Assembly: GCF_006442315.1 (NCBI RefSeq)
Contig: NZ_VFVY01000011.1
Coordinates: 1-64,000 of the forward strand
Reading direction: 5' to 3'
Length of the DNA stretch: 64,000 nucleotides
Source of the DNA: Mesorhizobium sp. B2-3-4
GTDB taxonomy: Bacteria; Pseudomonadota; Alphaproteobacteria; Rhizobiales; Rhizobiaceae
Position 1 is the stretch's first letter. Each line of letters begins with the position of its first letter. The notes beneath the pieces were generated by a model. It was given only the letters and a program-made list of their open reading frames with translations. It was not told the DNA's origin and made no database searches. Positions 8,982 to 16,963 of the stretch are shown one piece after another. The position numbers and the translations under genes were made by a program.

Positions 8982-9245
8982 ATGCCGATGCCGTCGAAGT
9001 CAGCGCCGAAATCGCCTGGGAAGACGAAAGCGAAGACCGCGGCCGTCCGTTCGCTTGAGCATGAGCGGCATCATGAAGCCGACGCCGAAGAGGAACTTGA
9101 GGAGGGCCTGGAGGACACGTTTCCAGCCAGCGACCCGGTGTCGATCACCGGTTCGGCCATTCCGGGCGCTCCGGCAAAGCCCGGCAAGGCCAAGACCGTT
9201 ACCGGACGCAAAGCCCGCAAGCCTGATTTCAGAAATTTTGGCTGA
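8982..9245 (+). CDS. Small acidic-core protein, unknown function
   Basis: An 87-residue protein with Lys/Ala/Pro-rich ends and a highly acidic centre (HEADAEEELEEGLEDTFPAS) followed by DPVSITG. Small rhizobial proteins with the string EGLEDTFPASDPVS are familiar as conserved hypotheticals; no function is known to me. A GAGGGAGA ribosome-binding site precedes the ATG at 8982; a second in-frame ATG lies at 8988. It follows soxG by 53 bases and may be read through from the sox operon or transcribed separately. It is probably cytosolic and partly disordered. Confidence 0.75.
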   Translation: MPMPSKSAPKSPGKTKAKTAAVRSLEHERHHEADAEEELEEGLEDTFPASDPVSITGSAIPGAPAKPGKAKTVTGRKARKPDFRNFG

Positions 9246-9302
9246 AGGCATCTTCCCAACACCTTCGTGGATGCGATATTCAAAGCGCTTTGGAGAGGAA
9301 AA

Positions 9303-10088
9303 ATGCCTGTCAAAGCTGTTGTCTGGGGCGAGAACGTCCATGAGCAGACCAATGCCGCCGTGCGCGACCTCTATCCCCTGACCATGCATGGCACGATTGC
9401 CGCCGCGCTCAACCAGGACAAGGGCATCGAGGCGACCACCGCCACCTTGCAGGAGCCCGAGCACGGCCTGAGCGAGGCGCGCCTGGCCGCGACCGATGTC
9501 CTGCTGTGGTGGGGCCACGCCGCGCATGGCGAGGTCAGGGACGAGATTGTCGAGCGCGTGCAGAAACGGGTCTGGGAAGGCATGGGGCTGATCGTGCTCC
9601 ATTCCGGCCATTACTCGAAGATCTTCAAGCGGCTGATGGGCACGCCCTGTTCGCTGAAATGGCGCGAGGCGGGCGAACGCGAGCGTGTCTGGGCGATCAA
9701 CCGCAGCCATCCGATCGCGCAAGGCATCGGCGAGTGCCTGGAGATCGGCGAGACGGAAATGTATGGCGAGCCGTTCGCGGTGCCCGAGCCGCTGGAGACG
9801 GTGTTCGTCTCCTGGTACGAGGGCGGCGAGGTGTTCCGCTCGGGGCTGACCTATCAGCGCGGTGCCGGCCGCATCTTCTATTTCTCGCCGGGCCACGAGA
9901 CCTATCCGATCTATCATAATGAGGGCGTGCGGCAGGTGCTGCGCAACGCCGTCCACTGGGCGCACAATCCGTCGCCCGCTTGGTCCGGCATCACCAACGC
10001 GCCGAATGTGCCGACGGACAAGGCCAAGGAAAAGATCGTCCAGAAGGGGCTGCGGCTGCATGCCGACGGCGACAAGGGCCTGAGTTGA
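9303..10088 (+). CDS. thuA: ThuA trehalose-utilization protein
   Basis: A 261-residue ThuA-domain protein (class-I glutamine-amidotransferase-like fold). Recognisable stretches are VKAVVWGENVHEQTN at the start, DVLLWWGHAAHGEV, GMGLIVLHSGHYSKIFKRLM, and YFSPGHETYPIYHN near the end. In Sinorhizobium ThuA acts with ThuB in a 3-keto route for trehalose and related disaccharides. The ATG at 9303 follows GGAGAGG. The next gene is a Gfo/Idh dehydrogenase, matching the thuA-thuB order, but no thuEFGK transporter or thuR regulator is near, so the substrate may not be trehalose. Confidence 0.85.
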   Translation: MPVKAVVWGENVHEQTNAAVRDLYPLTMHGTIAAALNQDKGIEATTATLQEPEHGLSEARLAATDVLLWWGHAAHGEVRDEIVERVQKRVWEGMGLIVLHSGHYSKIFKRLMGTPCSLKWREAGERERVWAINRSHPIAQGIGECLEIGETEMYGEPFAVPEPLETVFVSWYEGGEVFRSGLTYQRGAGRIFYFSPGHETYPIYHNEGVRQVLRNAVHWAHNPSPAWSGITNAPNVPTDKAKEKIVQKGLRLHADGDKGLS

Positions 10089-10104
10089 TTGGGGGATTGA
10101 GCTG

Positions 10105-11154
10105 ATGCACCGTCTGCTTCTGCTCGGCACCGGCTGGATCGCCGCGCATCACATCGAAGAGTTCGGCCAGATCGCGGGCTGCGCCATCGTTGCCTGCGTC
10201 GATCACTTGCCGGGTCGCGCGGCGGCATTTGCCGCCGCCAACGGAATAGGCAATTTCTTCGAGAGCCTTGAGGCGGCGATCGCCTGGGGCGAGTTCGATG
10301 CCGCCATCAACGCGACGCCGGACGGCGTGCACAAGGCGACGACGCTGGCCTTGCTTACCGCCGGCAAACATGTGTTTTGCGAAAAACCGCTGGCGCCGAA
10401 CCATGCCGATGCGCTGGCCATGACCGAAGCCGCCGAGGCGGCCGGGCTCGTCAACATGGTCAACCTGACCTATCGCAACGCGCCGGTGATCCAGGAGGCG
10501 CGGCGCATGGTGCAGGCCGGCGAGATCGGCGCGTTGCGCCATGTCGAGGCGAGCTACCGGCAAAGCTGGCTTGTCAGCAAGTCGTGGGGCGATTGGCGGG
10601 TCGAGGACAAGTGGTTGTGGCGCCTGTCGAGCCGCCACGGTTCGACGGGCGTTCTGGGCGATGTCGGCATCCATATACTCGACTTCGCCACCTATGGCGC
10701 GGCGCAGGATATCGTCAGCCTGCATGCCGATCTGGTGACGTTTCCGAAGGCGGAGGGCGAGCGCATCGGCGACTATGTGCTCGACGCCAATGACAGCATG
10801 GCGATGACGGCGCGGCTGAAATCCGGCGCGCTGGCCACGATCATGGCCAGCCGCTACACCACAGGCCACGGCAACGATCTGTCGCTGGCCCTGCACGGCA
10901 CAATGGGTGCGATCAAGGTCGAGACCGACGGCAAGGTTTCGCGCCTGTCCGCCTGTCTTGGCGAGGATGTCGATCAGCAGCACTGGCGGACGCTGACAGC
11001 GCCTGACGTCAAGCGCAACGCCCGGCGCTTTGTCGATGCGCTCGACGGCGGGCAGAACGGCGATCCGTCATTCCGTCGCGCAGCCGATATCCAGAAGCTG
11101 ATCGACGCGGCGTTCGAGAGTTCAGCAAGCAAATTGCCGGTCTCGATTGCCTGA
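10105..11154 (+). CDS. Gfo/Idh/MocA dehydrogenase (ThuB-like)
   Basis: A 349-residue NAD(P)-dependent sugar dehydrogenase-type protein. The Rossmann motif LLLGTGWIAAHHIEEF is at the N-terminus, GKHVFCEKPLAPN carries the EKP motif near residue 95, and DVGIHILDFATYG supplies the D-x-x-x-H active-site pair near residue 190. It lies 16 bases after thuA and is almost surely co-transcribed. ThuB enzymes oxidise the 3-hydroxyl of disaccharides. Placement next to thuA favours that role, but sequence alone only secures the Gfo/Idh/MocA family. Confidence 0.88.
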   Translation: MHRLLLLGTGWIAAHHIEEFGQIAGCAIVACVDHLPGRAAAFAAANGIGNFFESLEAAIAWGEFDAAINATPDGVHKATTLALLTAGKHVFCEKPLAPNHADALAMTEAAEAAGLVNMVNLTYRNAPVIQEARRMVQAGEIGALRHVEASYRQSWLVSKSWGDWRVEDKWLWRLSSRHGSTGVLGDVGIHILDFATYGAAQDIVSLHADLVTFPKAEGERIGDYVLDANDSMAMTARLKSGALATIMASRYTTGHGNDLSLALHGTMGAIKVETDGKVSRLSACLGEDVDQQHWRTLTAPDVKRNARRFVDALDGGQNGDPSFRRAADIQKLIDAAFESSASKLPVSIA

Positions 11155-11163
11155 AATCACAAA

Positions 11164-11184
11164 CTGGCCGGCTGAGCCGGCCAG
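11164..11184. terminator. Hairpin between convergent genes
   Basis: A perfect nine-base-pair stem (arms 11164-11172 and 11176-11184) with a TGA loop lies between the stop of the Gfo/Idh gene and the stop of the convergent small exported gene. It may end both transcripts, although no clear U-tract follows on either strand. Confidence 0.4.
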
Positions 11185-11220
11185 GCGAACTCTTCCGACA
11201 ATCCCGGCAGGCGCTCGGCC

Positions 11221-11469
11221 TCAGTAGGCGCTCGGCATGATCCACGGATTCACGCTGATGCCAAGGCGCGGGCCTTTGCCGTCGGTTGTGGCTTCCGTAG
11301 CCGCCTTCTTGTCGATCGAGCCGGTCGACGCGCAATCGAGCTTCACATTGGACTTGGTGTCGACGCAAGTCGCGGCGGGCGCATGCTTGACCGTGTGGCT
11401 GGTGTTGGCGGCAAAGGCCGAGCCCGAAAGCGCCAGCACCGCGGCCAGGGTGAGAAGGGTCGTTTTCAT
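11221..11469 (-). CDS. Small exported protein, unknown function
   Basis: An 82-residue protein with a clear signal peptide (MKTTLLTLAAVLALSGSAFA, cleavage after AFA). The mature part has two Cys (about residues 35 and 46), Thr/Lys-rich stretches and the end LGISVNPWIMPSAY. I do not recognise the family. The ATG at 11469 has GGAG upstream. The promoter region immediately upstream holds three copies of a CGTACA-type palindrome, so the gene seems tightly regulated, possibly by the TetR protein encoded next to it. Confidence 0.72.
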   Translation of the reverse strand: MKTTLLTLAAVLALSGSAFAANTSHTVKHAPAATCVDTKSNVKLDCASTGSIDKKAATEATTDGKGPRLGISVNPWIMPSAY

Positions 11470-11503
11470 TGTCAGTCTCCGTTTTCGACGGGGGAAATTT
11501 TTC

Positions 11504-11574
11504 CGTACATGTACGTCACTTCGTACAGATACGTCCGCCGATCGCGAAGTTCAAGGGAAAATCGTACATGTACG
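11504..11574. promoter_or_regulatory. Triple palindromic operator-like cluster
   Basis: CGTACATGTACG, a perfect 12-base palindrome, occurs at 11504-11515 and again at 11563-11574; a near-copy CGTACAGATACG sits at 11522-11533. All three lie 35-105 bases upstream of the small exported gene and downstream of a TetR-family gene. The RC of 12343-12354 in the tetR upstream region has one CGTACA half-site. Dimeric TetR proteins bind such palindromes, so this is a candidate regulator-operator set; binding is inferred. Confidence 0.65.
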
Positions 11575-11656
11575 AAAATTTTTTGTTAACCAAAAATTCG
11601 CCCCCGGTTTGACCCCAAGGGACGTCGCGAAAATCTGGAAACCGAAAAGGAGAGGA

Positions 11657-12301
11657 TCAGCAGTTGGCCGGTGTCTCGGTCAATGGCGGCACATCTTGCG
11701 TGCTGAGCGTGGCAAGCGTGAAATCGCACATCCGCTTCACAAAAGCCTGTGCGTCGCCGAAGGGATAGAGGGGGAAGGTGATAAGCAGCGAGATCGTGCC
11801 ATGGCCGACAGCCCACAGCATGGTCGCGATGGCGCGCGGGTCGCCTTGCAGCTTGCCGGCGGCGACGCAGGCCTCGACCCGCTTGATGAGCACCTTCATC
11901 GCCGGGTTGCCTTCTTCCATATCCTCGTAGCTCCTGCCTTCCGGCAGCCTGGTCTTTTCGGTCATGAAGACGGTGCGGTATTCGTTGGGATTGCCCAGCC
12001 CAAAGGCGGCGTATTCGGTCATGACCGCTTGCAAGGCCTCGATCGGATCGTCGGACGGGTGCTCCTCGATGCGCCGGGCGAGCGTTTCGAAGGCGTCCTC
12101 GGCCAGCGCGAACAGGATGTCCTGCTTGTCGGCGAAGTAGGAATAGACCGACATCGGCGCGTAGCCGACCCGCTTGGCGAGCTTGCGGATGGTCAAGCCT
12201 TCATAGCCCTCTTCCTGGACGAGCTTGTGGGCGGCCTCGACAAGCTCGGAGCGCAGTTCGGCCTTCTGTTTCTCGCGGCGTTTCTGGACGCTCAGCGGCA
12301 A
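11657..12301 (-). CDS. TetR/AcrR-family transcriptional regulator (WHG-type C-terminal domain)
   Basis: A 214-residue repressor-type protein. The N-terminal HTH domain is LVEAAHKLVQEEGYEGLTIR followed by KLAKRVGYAPMSVYSYFADK, the canonical TetR helix-turn-helix. The C-terminal half includes AMLWAVGHGTISLLI, the WHG ligand-binding domain signature. The start is a TTG at 12301 because no ATG or GTG precedes the conserved HTH before an in-frame stop at 12338. It follows the minus-strand acyl-CoA operon by 92 bases and may end that operon. Likely targets are its own promoter, the palindromes at 11504-11574, and perhaps the acyl-CoA genes. Confidence 0.87.
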   Translation of the reverse strand: MPLSVQKRREKQKAELRSELVEAAHKLVQEEGYEGLTIRKLAKRVGYAPMSVYSYFADKQDILFALAEDAFETLARRIEEHPSDDPIEALQAVMTEYAAFGLGNPNEYRTVFMTEKTRLPEGRSYEDMEEGNPAMKVLIKRVEACVAAGKLQGDPRAIATMLWAVGHGTISLLITFPLYPFGDAQAFVKRMCDFTLATLSTQDVPPLTETPANC

Positions 12302-12393
12302 ATCGGGTGCCCTTGTCTCGGTGGTACCTGGCTAAGTTATATACGCTGTACGGAAACGAACAAGGGCGCCTTCCGGTTCCCGTATGGCAGGCA

Positions 12394-13170
12394 TCAGATG
12401 GCGCCGATGCCGCCGTCGATGGCGAGCGCGTGGCCGGTCATGAAGGAATTGGCCGGGTCGGCGGCGAACAGGATGGCGGTGATGATTTCGTCGACTTCCG
12501 CCACCCGCTTCATCGGCACGCCACGGGTCAGCTCGGCCAGGGCCTCCGCTTCCGGCGCGCCGGAAATGCGTACGAAACTGTCGACCATCGCCGTCCTGGT
12601 GTGGGCGGGGCAGATGGCGTTGATGCGCAGGCCCTTGCCGGCATATTCGATGGCTGCCGAGCGAGTCAGGCCGATGACGCCATGCTTGGCCGCAGCATAG
12701 ACCGAAAGCTTCGGTGCGCCCGAAAGGCCGGCAGCCGAGGCGATGTTGACGATGGCGCCACCCTTGCCCGTCGCCTTGAACTGCCGCTCCATCTGCGGGA
12801 TCTGGTGCTTCATGGCATGGAAGACACCGAGCAGGTCGATTTCCAGCACCCGGCGCGCCTCGTCTGTGGGAATCTGCGGCAGGCGAACGAAGCTCTGGAC
12901 GATGCCGGCATTGTTGGCGGCGACATCCAGCCGGCCGAATTTCTCGACCGCCAGCTTGACGAGGTTCTCGGACAGGCTTTCGTCGGCTATGTCGCCGGCA
13001 AGGATCGCGGACTCGGTCGCAAGCGTGCCGGCAAGATCGGCGAGCGCACTCTCATCAATATCGGACAGGACCAGCCGCGCGCCTTCGGCGGCGAAGCCTT
13101 TCGCCGCGCCTCTGCCCAGGCCGCCGGTGGCGCCTGTGATCAGAACCGTCATCCCGTCAAAGCGGCCCAT
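12394..13170 (-). CDS. SDR-family oxidoreductase
   Basis: A 258-residue classical SDR with TGATGGLGRGAAKGF near residue 11, NNAGIV near 82, a catalytic Ser in IASAAGLSG and YAAAK near 155, closing with GHALAIDGGIGAI. GGAGGG precedes the ATG at 13170. It lies 14 bases after the kinase-like gene on the same strand, so it is the last enzyme of the SDR-MaoC-kinase-SDR operon. In such clusters an SDR typically oxidises a hydroxyacyl-CoA or an alcohol intermediate; the true substrate is unknown. Confidence 0.88.
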   Translation of the reverse strand: MGRFDGMTVLITGATGGLGRGAAKGFAAEGARLVLSDIDESALADLAGTLATESAILAGDIADESLSENLVKLAVEKFGRLDVAANNAGIVQSFVRLPQIPTDEARRVLEIDLLGVFHAMKHQIPQMERQFKATGKGGAIVNIASAAGLSGAPKLSVYAAAKHGVIGLTRSAAIEYAGKGLRINAICPAHTRTAMVDSFVRISGAPEAEALAELTRGVPMKRVAEVDEIITAILFAADPANSFMTGHALAIDGGIGAI

Positions 13171-13184
13171 CGCGTCTCCCTCCG

Positions 13185-14219
13185 TCACGTCTGCTTGTCG
13201 ATGAGCCCGGCGGCGAGATGCGAAAGCAATTTCACCGCCTCGCCATAGGTTTTGGCCTTTTCGGGATTGGAAGCATTGCCGTCCAGCGCCCGCTTGTAGA
13301 CACCCTGGCAGATTGCGGCCAGCCGGAAGAAGGAGAAGGCGATAAAGAAGGTCCAGTTGCCGATGCCGGCAATCCCTCGCCGCCGGCAATAGGCGGCGAC
13401 ATACTCTTCCTCGCCTGGCAGGCCGAGTGCGGAGCGATCGATGCCGCCGAGACCCCGGAAGCCGGAGGCATGCGGCAGGCGCCATTGCATGCATTGATAG
13501 GCGATATCGGCAAAGGGGTGGCCAATCGTCGACAATTCCCAGTCGAGCACCGCCAGCACCTCAGACCGGCCCGGCGCGAAGATCAGATTGTCCAGGCGGT
13601 AATCGCCATGCACCAGCGAAACGAGCCCGTCATCGGCCGGCACATGTGTCTCGAGCCAGGCGATCAGCCTATCCATGTCGGCAATGGCGCCGGTTTCCGA
13701 AGCGCGGTACTGGCTGGACCAGCGTGCGAGCTGGCGCTCGAAATAATTGCCGGGGCGGCCGAAATCGCTCAAACCCACCGCCTCGACATCGACATCGTGC
13801 AGGGCGGCGAGCGTGGCGTTCATGGCGTCGTAGATCGCGGCCCGCTCGTCATTACCGCGCACCTCCGGCAGTGCCGGATCCCAGAAGATGCGGCCATCGA
13901 GGAAATCCATGACGTAGAACATGCGGCCGATCGGCGAATCCTCGGCCGACAGAGACAGCATTTCGGGCACCGGCACGGTGGTTGCGGACAGCGCCTTCAT
14001 CACACGGAATTCGCGATCGACCTGGTGCGCCGATTTCAGAAGCTGACCCGGCGGCTTGGCGCGCAGCACGTAACGGCCGCTGGCCGCCGTCAGCAGATAG
14101 GTCGGGTTGGATTGGCCGGATTTGAACTTTTCGATTGCCGCGAGCCCACAAAAGCCCGGGATCTGCGCCTCGAGGTAAGGCGAGAGCGCCGCCAGGTCGA
14201 GCGCGTTCGGATCGCTCAT
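13185..14219 (-). CDS. ACAD10/ACAD11-type phosphotransferase (APH fold)
   Basis: A 344-residue aminoglycoside-phosphotransferase-fold kinase. KFKSGQSNPTYLL and RYVLRAKPPG form the N-lobe nucleotide site; LVHGDYRLDNLIF is the catalytic loop (Asp in HGD) near residue 202, and AVLDWELSTIGHP carries the metal-binding Asp. The stretch SGQSNPTY and DWELSTIGHPFADIAY is characteristic of the kinase half of mammalian ACAD10/ACAD11 and of bacterial LvaA. Those enzymes phosphorylate the 4-hydroxyl of 4-hydroxyacyl-CoAs. Its ATG overlaps the MaoC stop as ATGA. Antibiotic resistance is unlikely. Confidence 0.87.
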   Translation of the reverse strand: MSDPNALDLAALSPYLEAQIPGFCGLAAIEKFKSGQSNPTYLLTAASGRYVLRAKPPGQLLKSAHQVDREFRVMKALSATTVPVPEMLSLSAEDSPIGRMFYVMDFLDGRIFWDPALPEVRGNDERAAIYDAMNATLAALHDVDVEAVGLSDFGRPGNYFERQLARWSSQYRASETGAIADMDRLIAWLETHVPADDGLVSLVHGDYRLDNLIFAPGRSEVLAVLDWELSTIGHPFADIAYQCMQWRLPHASGFRGLGGIDRSALGLPGEEEYVAAYCRRRGIAGIGNWTFFIAFSFFRLAAICQGVYKRALDGNASNPEKAKTYGEAVKLLSHLAAGLIDKQT

Positions 14220-14701
14220 GCGGTCTCGGGCTGGCGTTCAAGCAGGGTCAGCGTCAGCCAGCGGGCGGTCAGCGCCGGTTTCTTCGAGCCCTCGATCTCG
14301 ATGGTTACGTCGTGCGCCGTCTGCACCCAGCCCGACGGCCTGACCTTGACGTCGGCCAGCACGAAACGGGTGCGGATGCGCGCGCCGGTCTTCACCGGCG
14401 CCAGGAAACGCAGCGAATCGAAGCCGTGGTTGACGCCCATCTTGCCGTTCTCCAGCGGCGGCATGGTCTCGAACGTCATCGCCGACAACAGCGACAGCGA
14501 CAGGAAGCCGTGCGCGATGGTGCCGCCGAAGGGCGTCTCGCGCTTGGCGCGCTCCGGATCGCAATGGATGAACTGGTGGTCGTCGGTGGCGTCGGCGAAC
14601 TGGTCGATCATGCGCTGCGTGACCACGCGCCAGGGCGAGACGCCGACCTCCTTGCCGACGCTGGCCAGAAGCACATCGAGACTGATCGGTTCCACGCTCA
14701 T
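14216..14701 (-). CDS. MaoC-family dehydratase
   Basis: A 161-residue single hot-dog-fold hydratase. The hydratase-2 motif is DQFADATDDHQFIHCDPERA (catalytic Asp/His) followed by TPFGGTIAHGFLSLSLL. MaoC proteins hydrate or dehydrate enoyl-CoAs. I place the start at the ATG at 14701 behind an AGGAGG; a GTG five codons earlier is possible. The stop overlaps the next gene. In this operon it could act on the enoyl-CoA made after phosphate elimination, or on the dehydrogenase product. Confidence 0.88.
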   Translation of the reverse strand: MSVEPISLDVLLASVGKEVGVSPWRVVTQRMIDQFADATDDHQFIHCDPERAKRETPFGGTIAHGFLSLSLLSAMTFETMPPLENGKMGVNHGFDSLRFLAPVKTGARIRTRFVLADVKVRPSGWVQTAHDVTIEIEGSKKPALTARWLTLTLLERQPETA

Positions 14702-14741
14702 GTCCTCCTGTTTCACCTCCGGCTTCTGCGGCCGGAAAATG

Positions 14742-15557
14742 TCATTCCTTGAATAGGGTCAGCCCATGCTGCACCGACTGTCCGCCGTCAATCGGCAGGA
14801 TGGCGCCGGTGACATAGCTGCCTGCACGGCTGCACAAATAGAGCGTTGCGCCGGCAATGTCATCCGGTGCGCCGATGCGGCCGATCGGGACATGGCCGCC
14901 GACATGCCTTGCCTGTTCGTCCGTACCGGTGGCGAATGCTGTCATGCGGCTCTGGAAAGGACCTGGGGCGAAGGCGTTGACGGTGATGCGGCGGCCGGCG
15001 AGCTCCAGCGCCAGCGTGCGTGTCAGGTGATGCACCGCCGCCTTCGAGGCGGTGTAGGAATAGGCGTCGTCGGCCAATGGCTGCGTGCCCATCACCGATC
15101 CCAGATTGATCACCCGGGCCGGATCGGCGTCGCTGGCGGCCGCGTCGAGCAGCGGCAGCAATTCACGCGTCAGGTGGAAGACCGCGGTGACGTTGACGCC
15201 GAACACCTTGGCCCAGGCGTGGTAGGGAAAGCTCTCCAGCGGCGCGCCCCAGGACACGCCGGCATTGTTGACCAGTATATGCAGTTTTGCGGTCCGCGCC
15301 CCGACCTCGGCGACCAGGGCGGCGATGCCGGCCTCGCTGGAGACGTCGCCGGCAAAGCCTTCCGCCCGGCCCGGTGCGCCAAGCCCGTTCAATTCGGCGG
15401 CCACCTTGATGCAGTCCTCGCCCTTGCGCGAGGCGATCATCACGCTGGCGCCTGCCCTGACCAGGGCGGTTGCCGCCATGCGGCCGATGCCGGTCGCCGC
15501 TCCGGTTACCAGCGCGGTCTTGCCGGCGACCGAAAACAGCTCGTCGAGATAGCTCAT
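14742..15557 (-). CDS. SDR-family oxidoreductase
   Basis: A 271-residue classical SDR: TGAATGIGRMAATALV near residue 18, NNAGVSWGAP near 95, LGSVMGTQP with the catalytic Ser, YSYTASKAAVHH with YxxxK near 170, and YVTGAILPIDGGQS at the end. GGAGA precedes the ATG at 15557, excluding the longer open frame. It is the first gene of a minus-strand operon and diverges from the acyl-CoA dehydrogenase across 121 bases, which should hold both promoters. A TTGACA box at 15605-15610 on the plus strand could be part of the forward promoter. Confidence 0.88.
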   Translation of the reverse strand: MSYLDELFSVAGKTALVTGAATGIGRMAATALVRAGASVMIASRKGEDCIKVAAELNGLGAPGRAEGFAGDVSSEAGIAALVAEVGARTAKLHILVNNAGVSWGAPLESFPYHAWAKVFGVNVTAVFHLTRELLPLLDAAASDADPARVINLGSVMGTQPLADDAYSYTASKAAVHHLTRTLALELAGRRITVNAFAPGPFQSRMTAFATGTDEQARHVGGHVPIGRIGAPDDIAGATLYLCSRAGSYVTGAILPIDGGQSVQHGLTLFKE

Positions 15558-15678
15558 CCAGATTCTCCGTGCCTTGCCCCGGCTGCGGGCAAAACAGCTC
15601 GCGTTGACAAGGCTATCCGAAGTACGGTCATCCTTGCCACGGATAAAATGCCTGGCGTGCATGAAGGGTTAGCGACCG

Positions 15679-16920
15679 ATGACGCAGATGAATCTCGGCA
15701 TGACCGAGCGGCTGAAGCCGATCCATGCGCGCGTCGCCGCGATGGTGCGCGACGAGATCATGCCGCTCGACGGGGAATTCCTTGATGAAGTCGGCAGGGA
15801 AGGCGACCGCTGGGTCTACAGCAAGCGCCAGAGCGAGATTCTCGAAGGGCTGAAGAAGGCCGCCAGGGACCGCGGCCTGTGGAATTTCTGGCTGACCGGG
15901 TCGGAACGCGGTTATGGCCTGTCAACCGTCGAATACGCCTATCTGGCCGAGGAGATGGGCAAGGCCCATCTCGGCGCCGAAACCTTCAACTGCTCGGCAC
16001 CCGATACCGGCAATATGGAGGTGCTGGAACGCTACGGCTCGGCCGAGCACAAGAAAGCGTGGCTGGAACCGCTGCTCGAGGGCAAGATCCGCTCGGCCTA
16101 TCTGATGACCGAACCGGACGTGGCGTCATCCGACGCCACCAACATTGCCATGCGCTGCGAGCGGCAGGGCGACGACTACGTCCTCAACGGCGAAAAGTGG
16201 TGGGCGTCGGGAGCCGGCGATCCGCGCTGCGCCATCTATATCGTCATGGTGCGGACAGGCGGCGACGAGGAGCCGCAGCACCGCCGCCATTCGATGATCC
16301 TGGTACCCTCGGACACCAAGGGGGTGACCAAGATCCGGCCGATGCAGGTCTATGGCGACGACGACGCGCCGCATGGCCACATGCATCTTCGCTTCGACAA
16401 TGTGATGGTGCCGGCGTCCAACCTGATCCTCGGCGAGGGCAGGGGGTTCGAGATCGCGCAAGGCCGGCTCGGGCCCGGCCGCATCCACCACTGCATGCGC
16501 GCCATCGGCCAGGCCGAGATGGCGCTGGAAATGCTGTGCCAGCGTTCGGTGCGGCGCGAGGCCTTCGGCCAGAAGCTGGCGAAGCTCGGCGCCAATTTCG
16601 ACATTATCGCCGAATGTCGCATGGAGATCGAGATGGCCCGGCTGCTCTGCCTCAAGGCGGCCTGGATGATCGACCAGGGCGATGCGCGCGCCGCAGCTCC
16701 CTGGATCAGCCAGATCAAGGTCGTCGCGCCGCGCGTGGCGCTCAAGGTCACCGACGAGGCGGTGCAGATGTTCGGTGCGCAAGGCATCAGCCAGGATACG
16801 CCGCTCGCGCGCTCGTGGACGCATCTGAGAACCCTGCGGCTCGCCGACGGGCCGGATGCCGTGCACCGGCGGCAAGTGGCGCGTACCGAGTTGAAGAAAT
16901 ACACGCAGGAGAAGGTTTGA
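15679..16920 (+). CDS. Acyl-CoA dehydrogenase, ACAD11-like
   Basis: A 413-residue FAD-dependent acyl-CoA dehydrogenase. LMTEPDVASSDATNIAMRCE and LNGEKWWASGAGDPRC are the FAD/substrate-loop motifs, HSMILVPSDTKGV follows, and LILGEGRGFEIAQGRLGPGR with IHHCMRAIGQAE closely resembles the dehydrogenase half of ACAD10/ACAD11. In mammals the kinase and dehydrogenase are fused; here they are separate, divergent genes. The role is probably removal of the 4-hydroxyl function of a hydroxyacyl-CoA together with the kinase. The C-terminus DGPDAVHRRQVARTELKK is also family-typical. Confidence 0.9.
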   Translation: MTQMNLGMTERLKPIHARVAAMVRDEIMPLDGEFLDEVGREGDRWVYSKRQSEILEGLKKAARDRGLWNFWLTGSERGYGLSTVEYAYLAEEMGKAHLGAETFNCSAPDTGNMEVLERYGSAEHKKAWLEPLLEGKIRSAYLMTEPDVASSDATNIAMRCERQGDDYVLNGEKWWASGAGDPRCAIYIVMVRTGGDEEPQHRRHSMILVPSDTKGVTKIRPMQVYGDDDAPHGHMHLRFDNVMVPASNLILGEGRGFEIAQGRLGPGRIHHCMRAIGQAEMALEMLCQRSVRREAFGQKLAKLGANFDIIAECRMEIEMARLLCLKAAWMIDQGDARAAAPWISQIKVVAPRVALKVTDEAVQMFGAQGISQDTPLARSWTHLRTLRLADGPDAVHRRQVARTELKKYTQEKV

Positions 16921-16963
16921 GCTCTCCCGTCGCGTCGTTGCCGACAAGCAAGGAATACAACCG

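Noticed and set aside
9303..11154. A full trehalose-utilization (thuEFGKAB) operon
   Set aside because: Only the ThuA and a Gfo/Idh gene are present; no transporter or regulator of that operon is adjacent.
13185..14219. Aminoglycoside resistance by the APH-fold gene
   Set aside because: Operon context and ACAD10/11-type motifs point to acyl-CoA metabolism instead.
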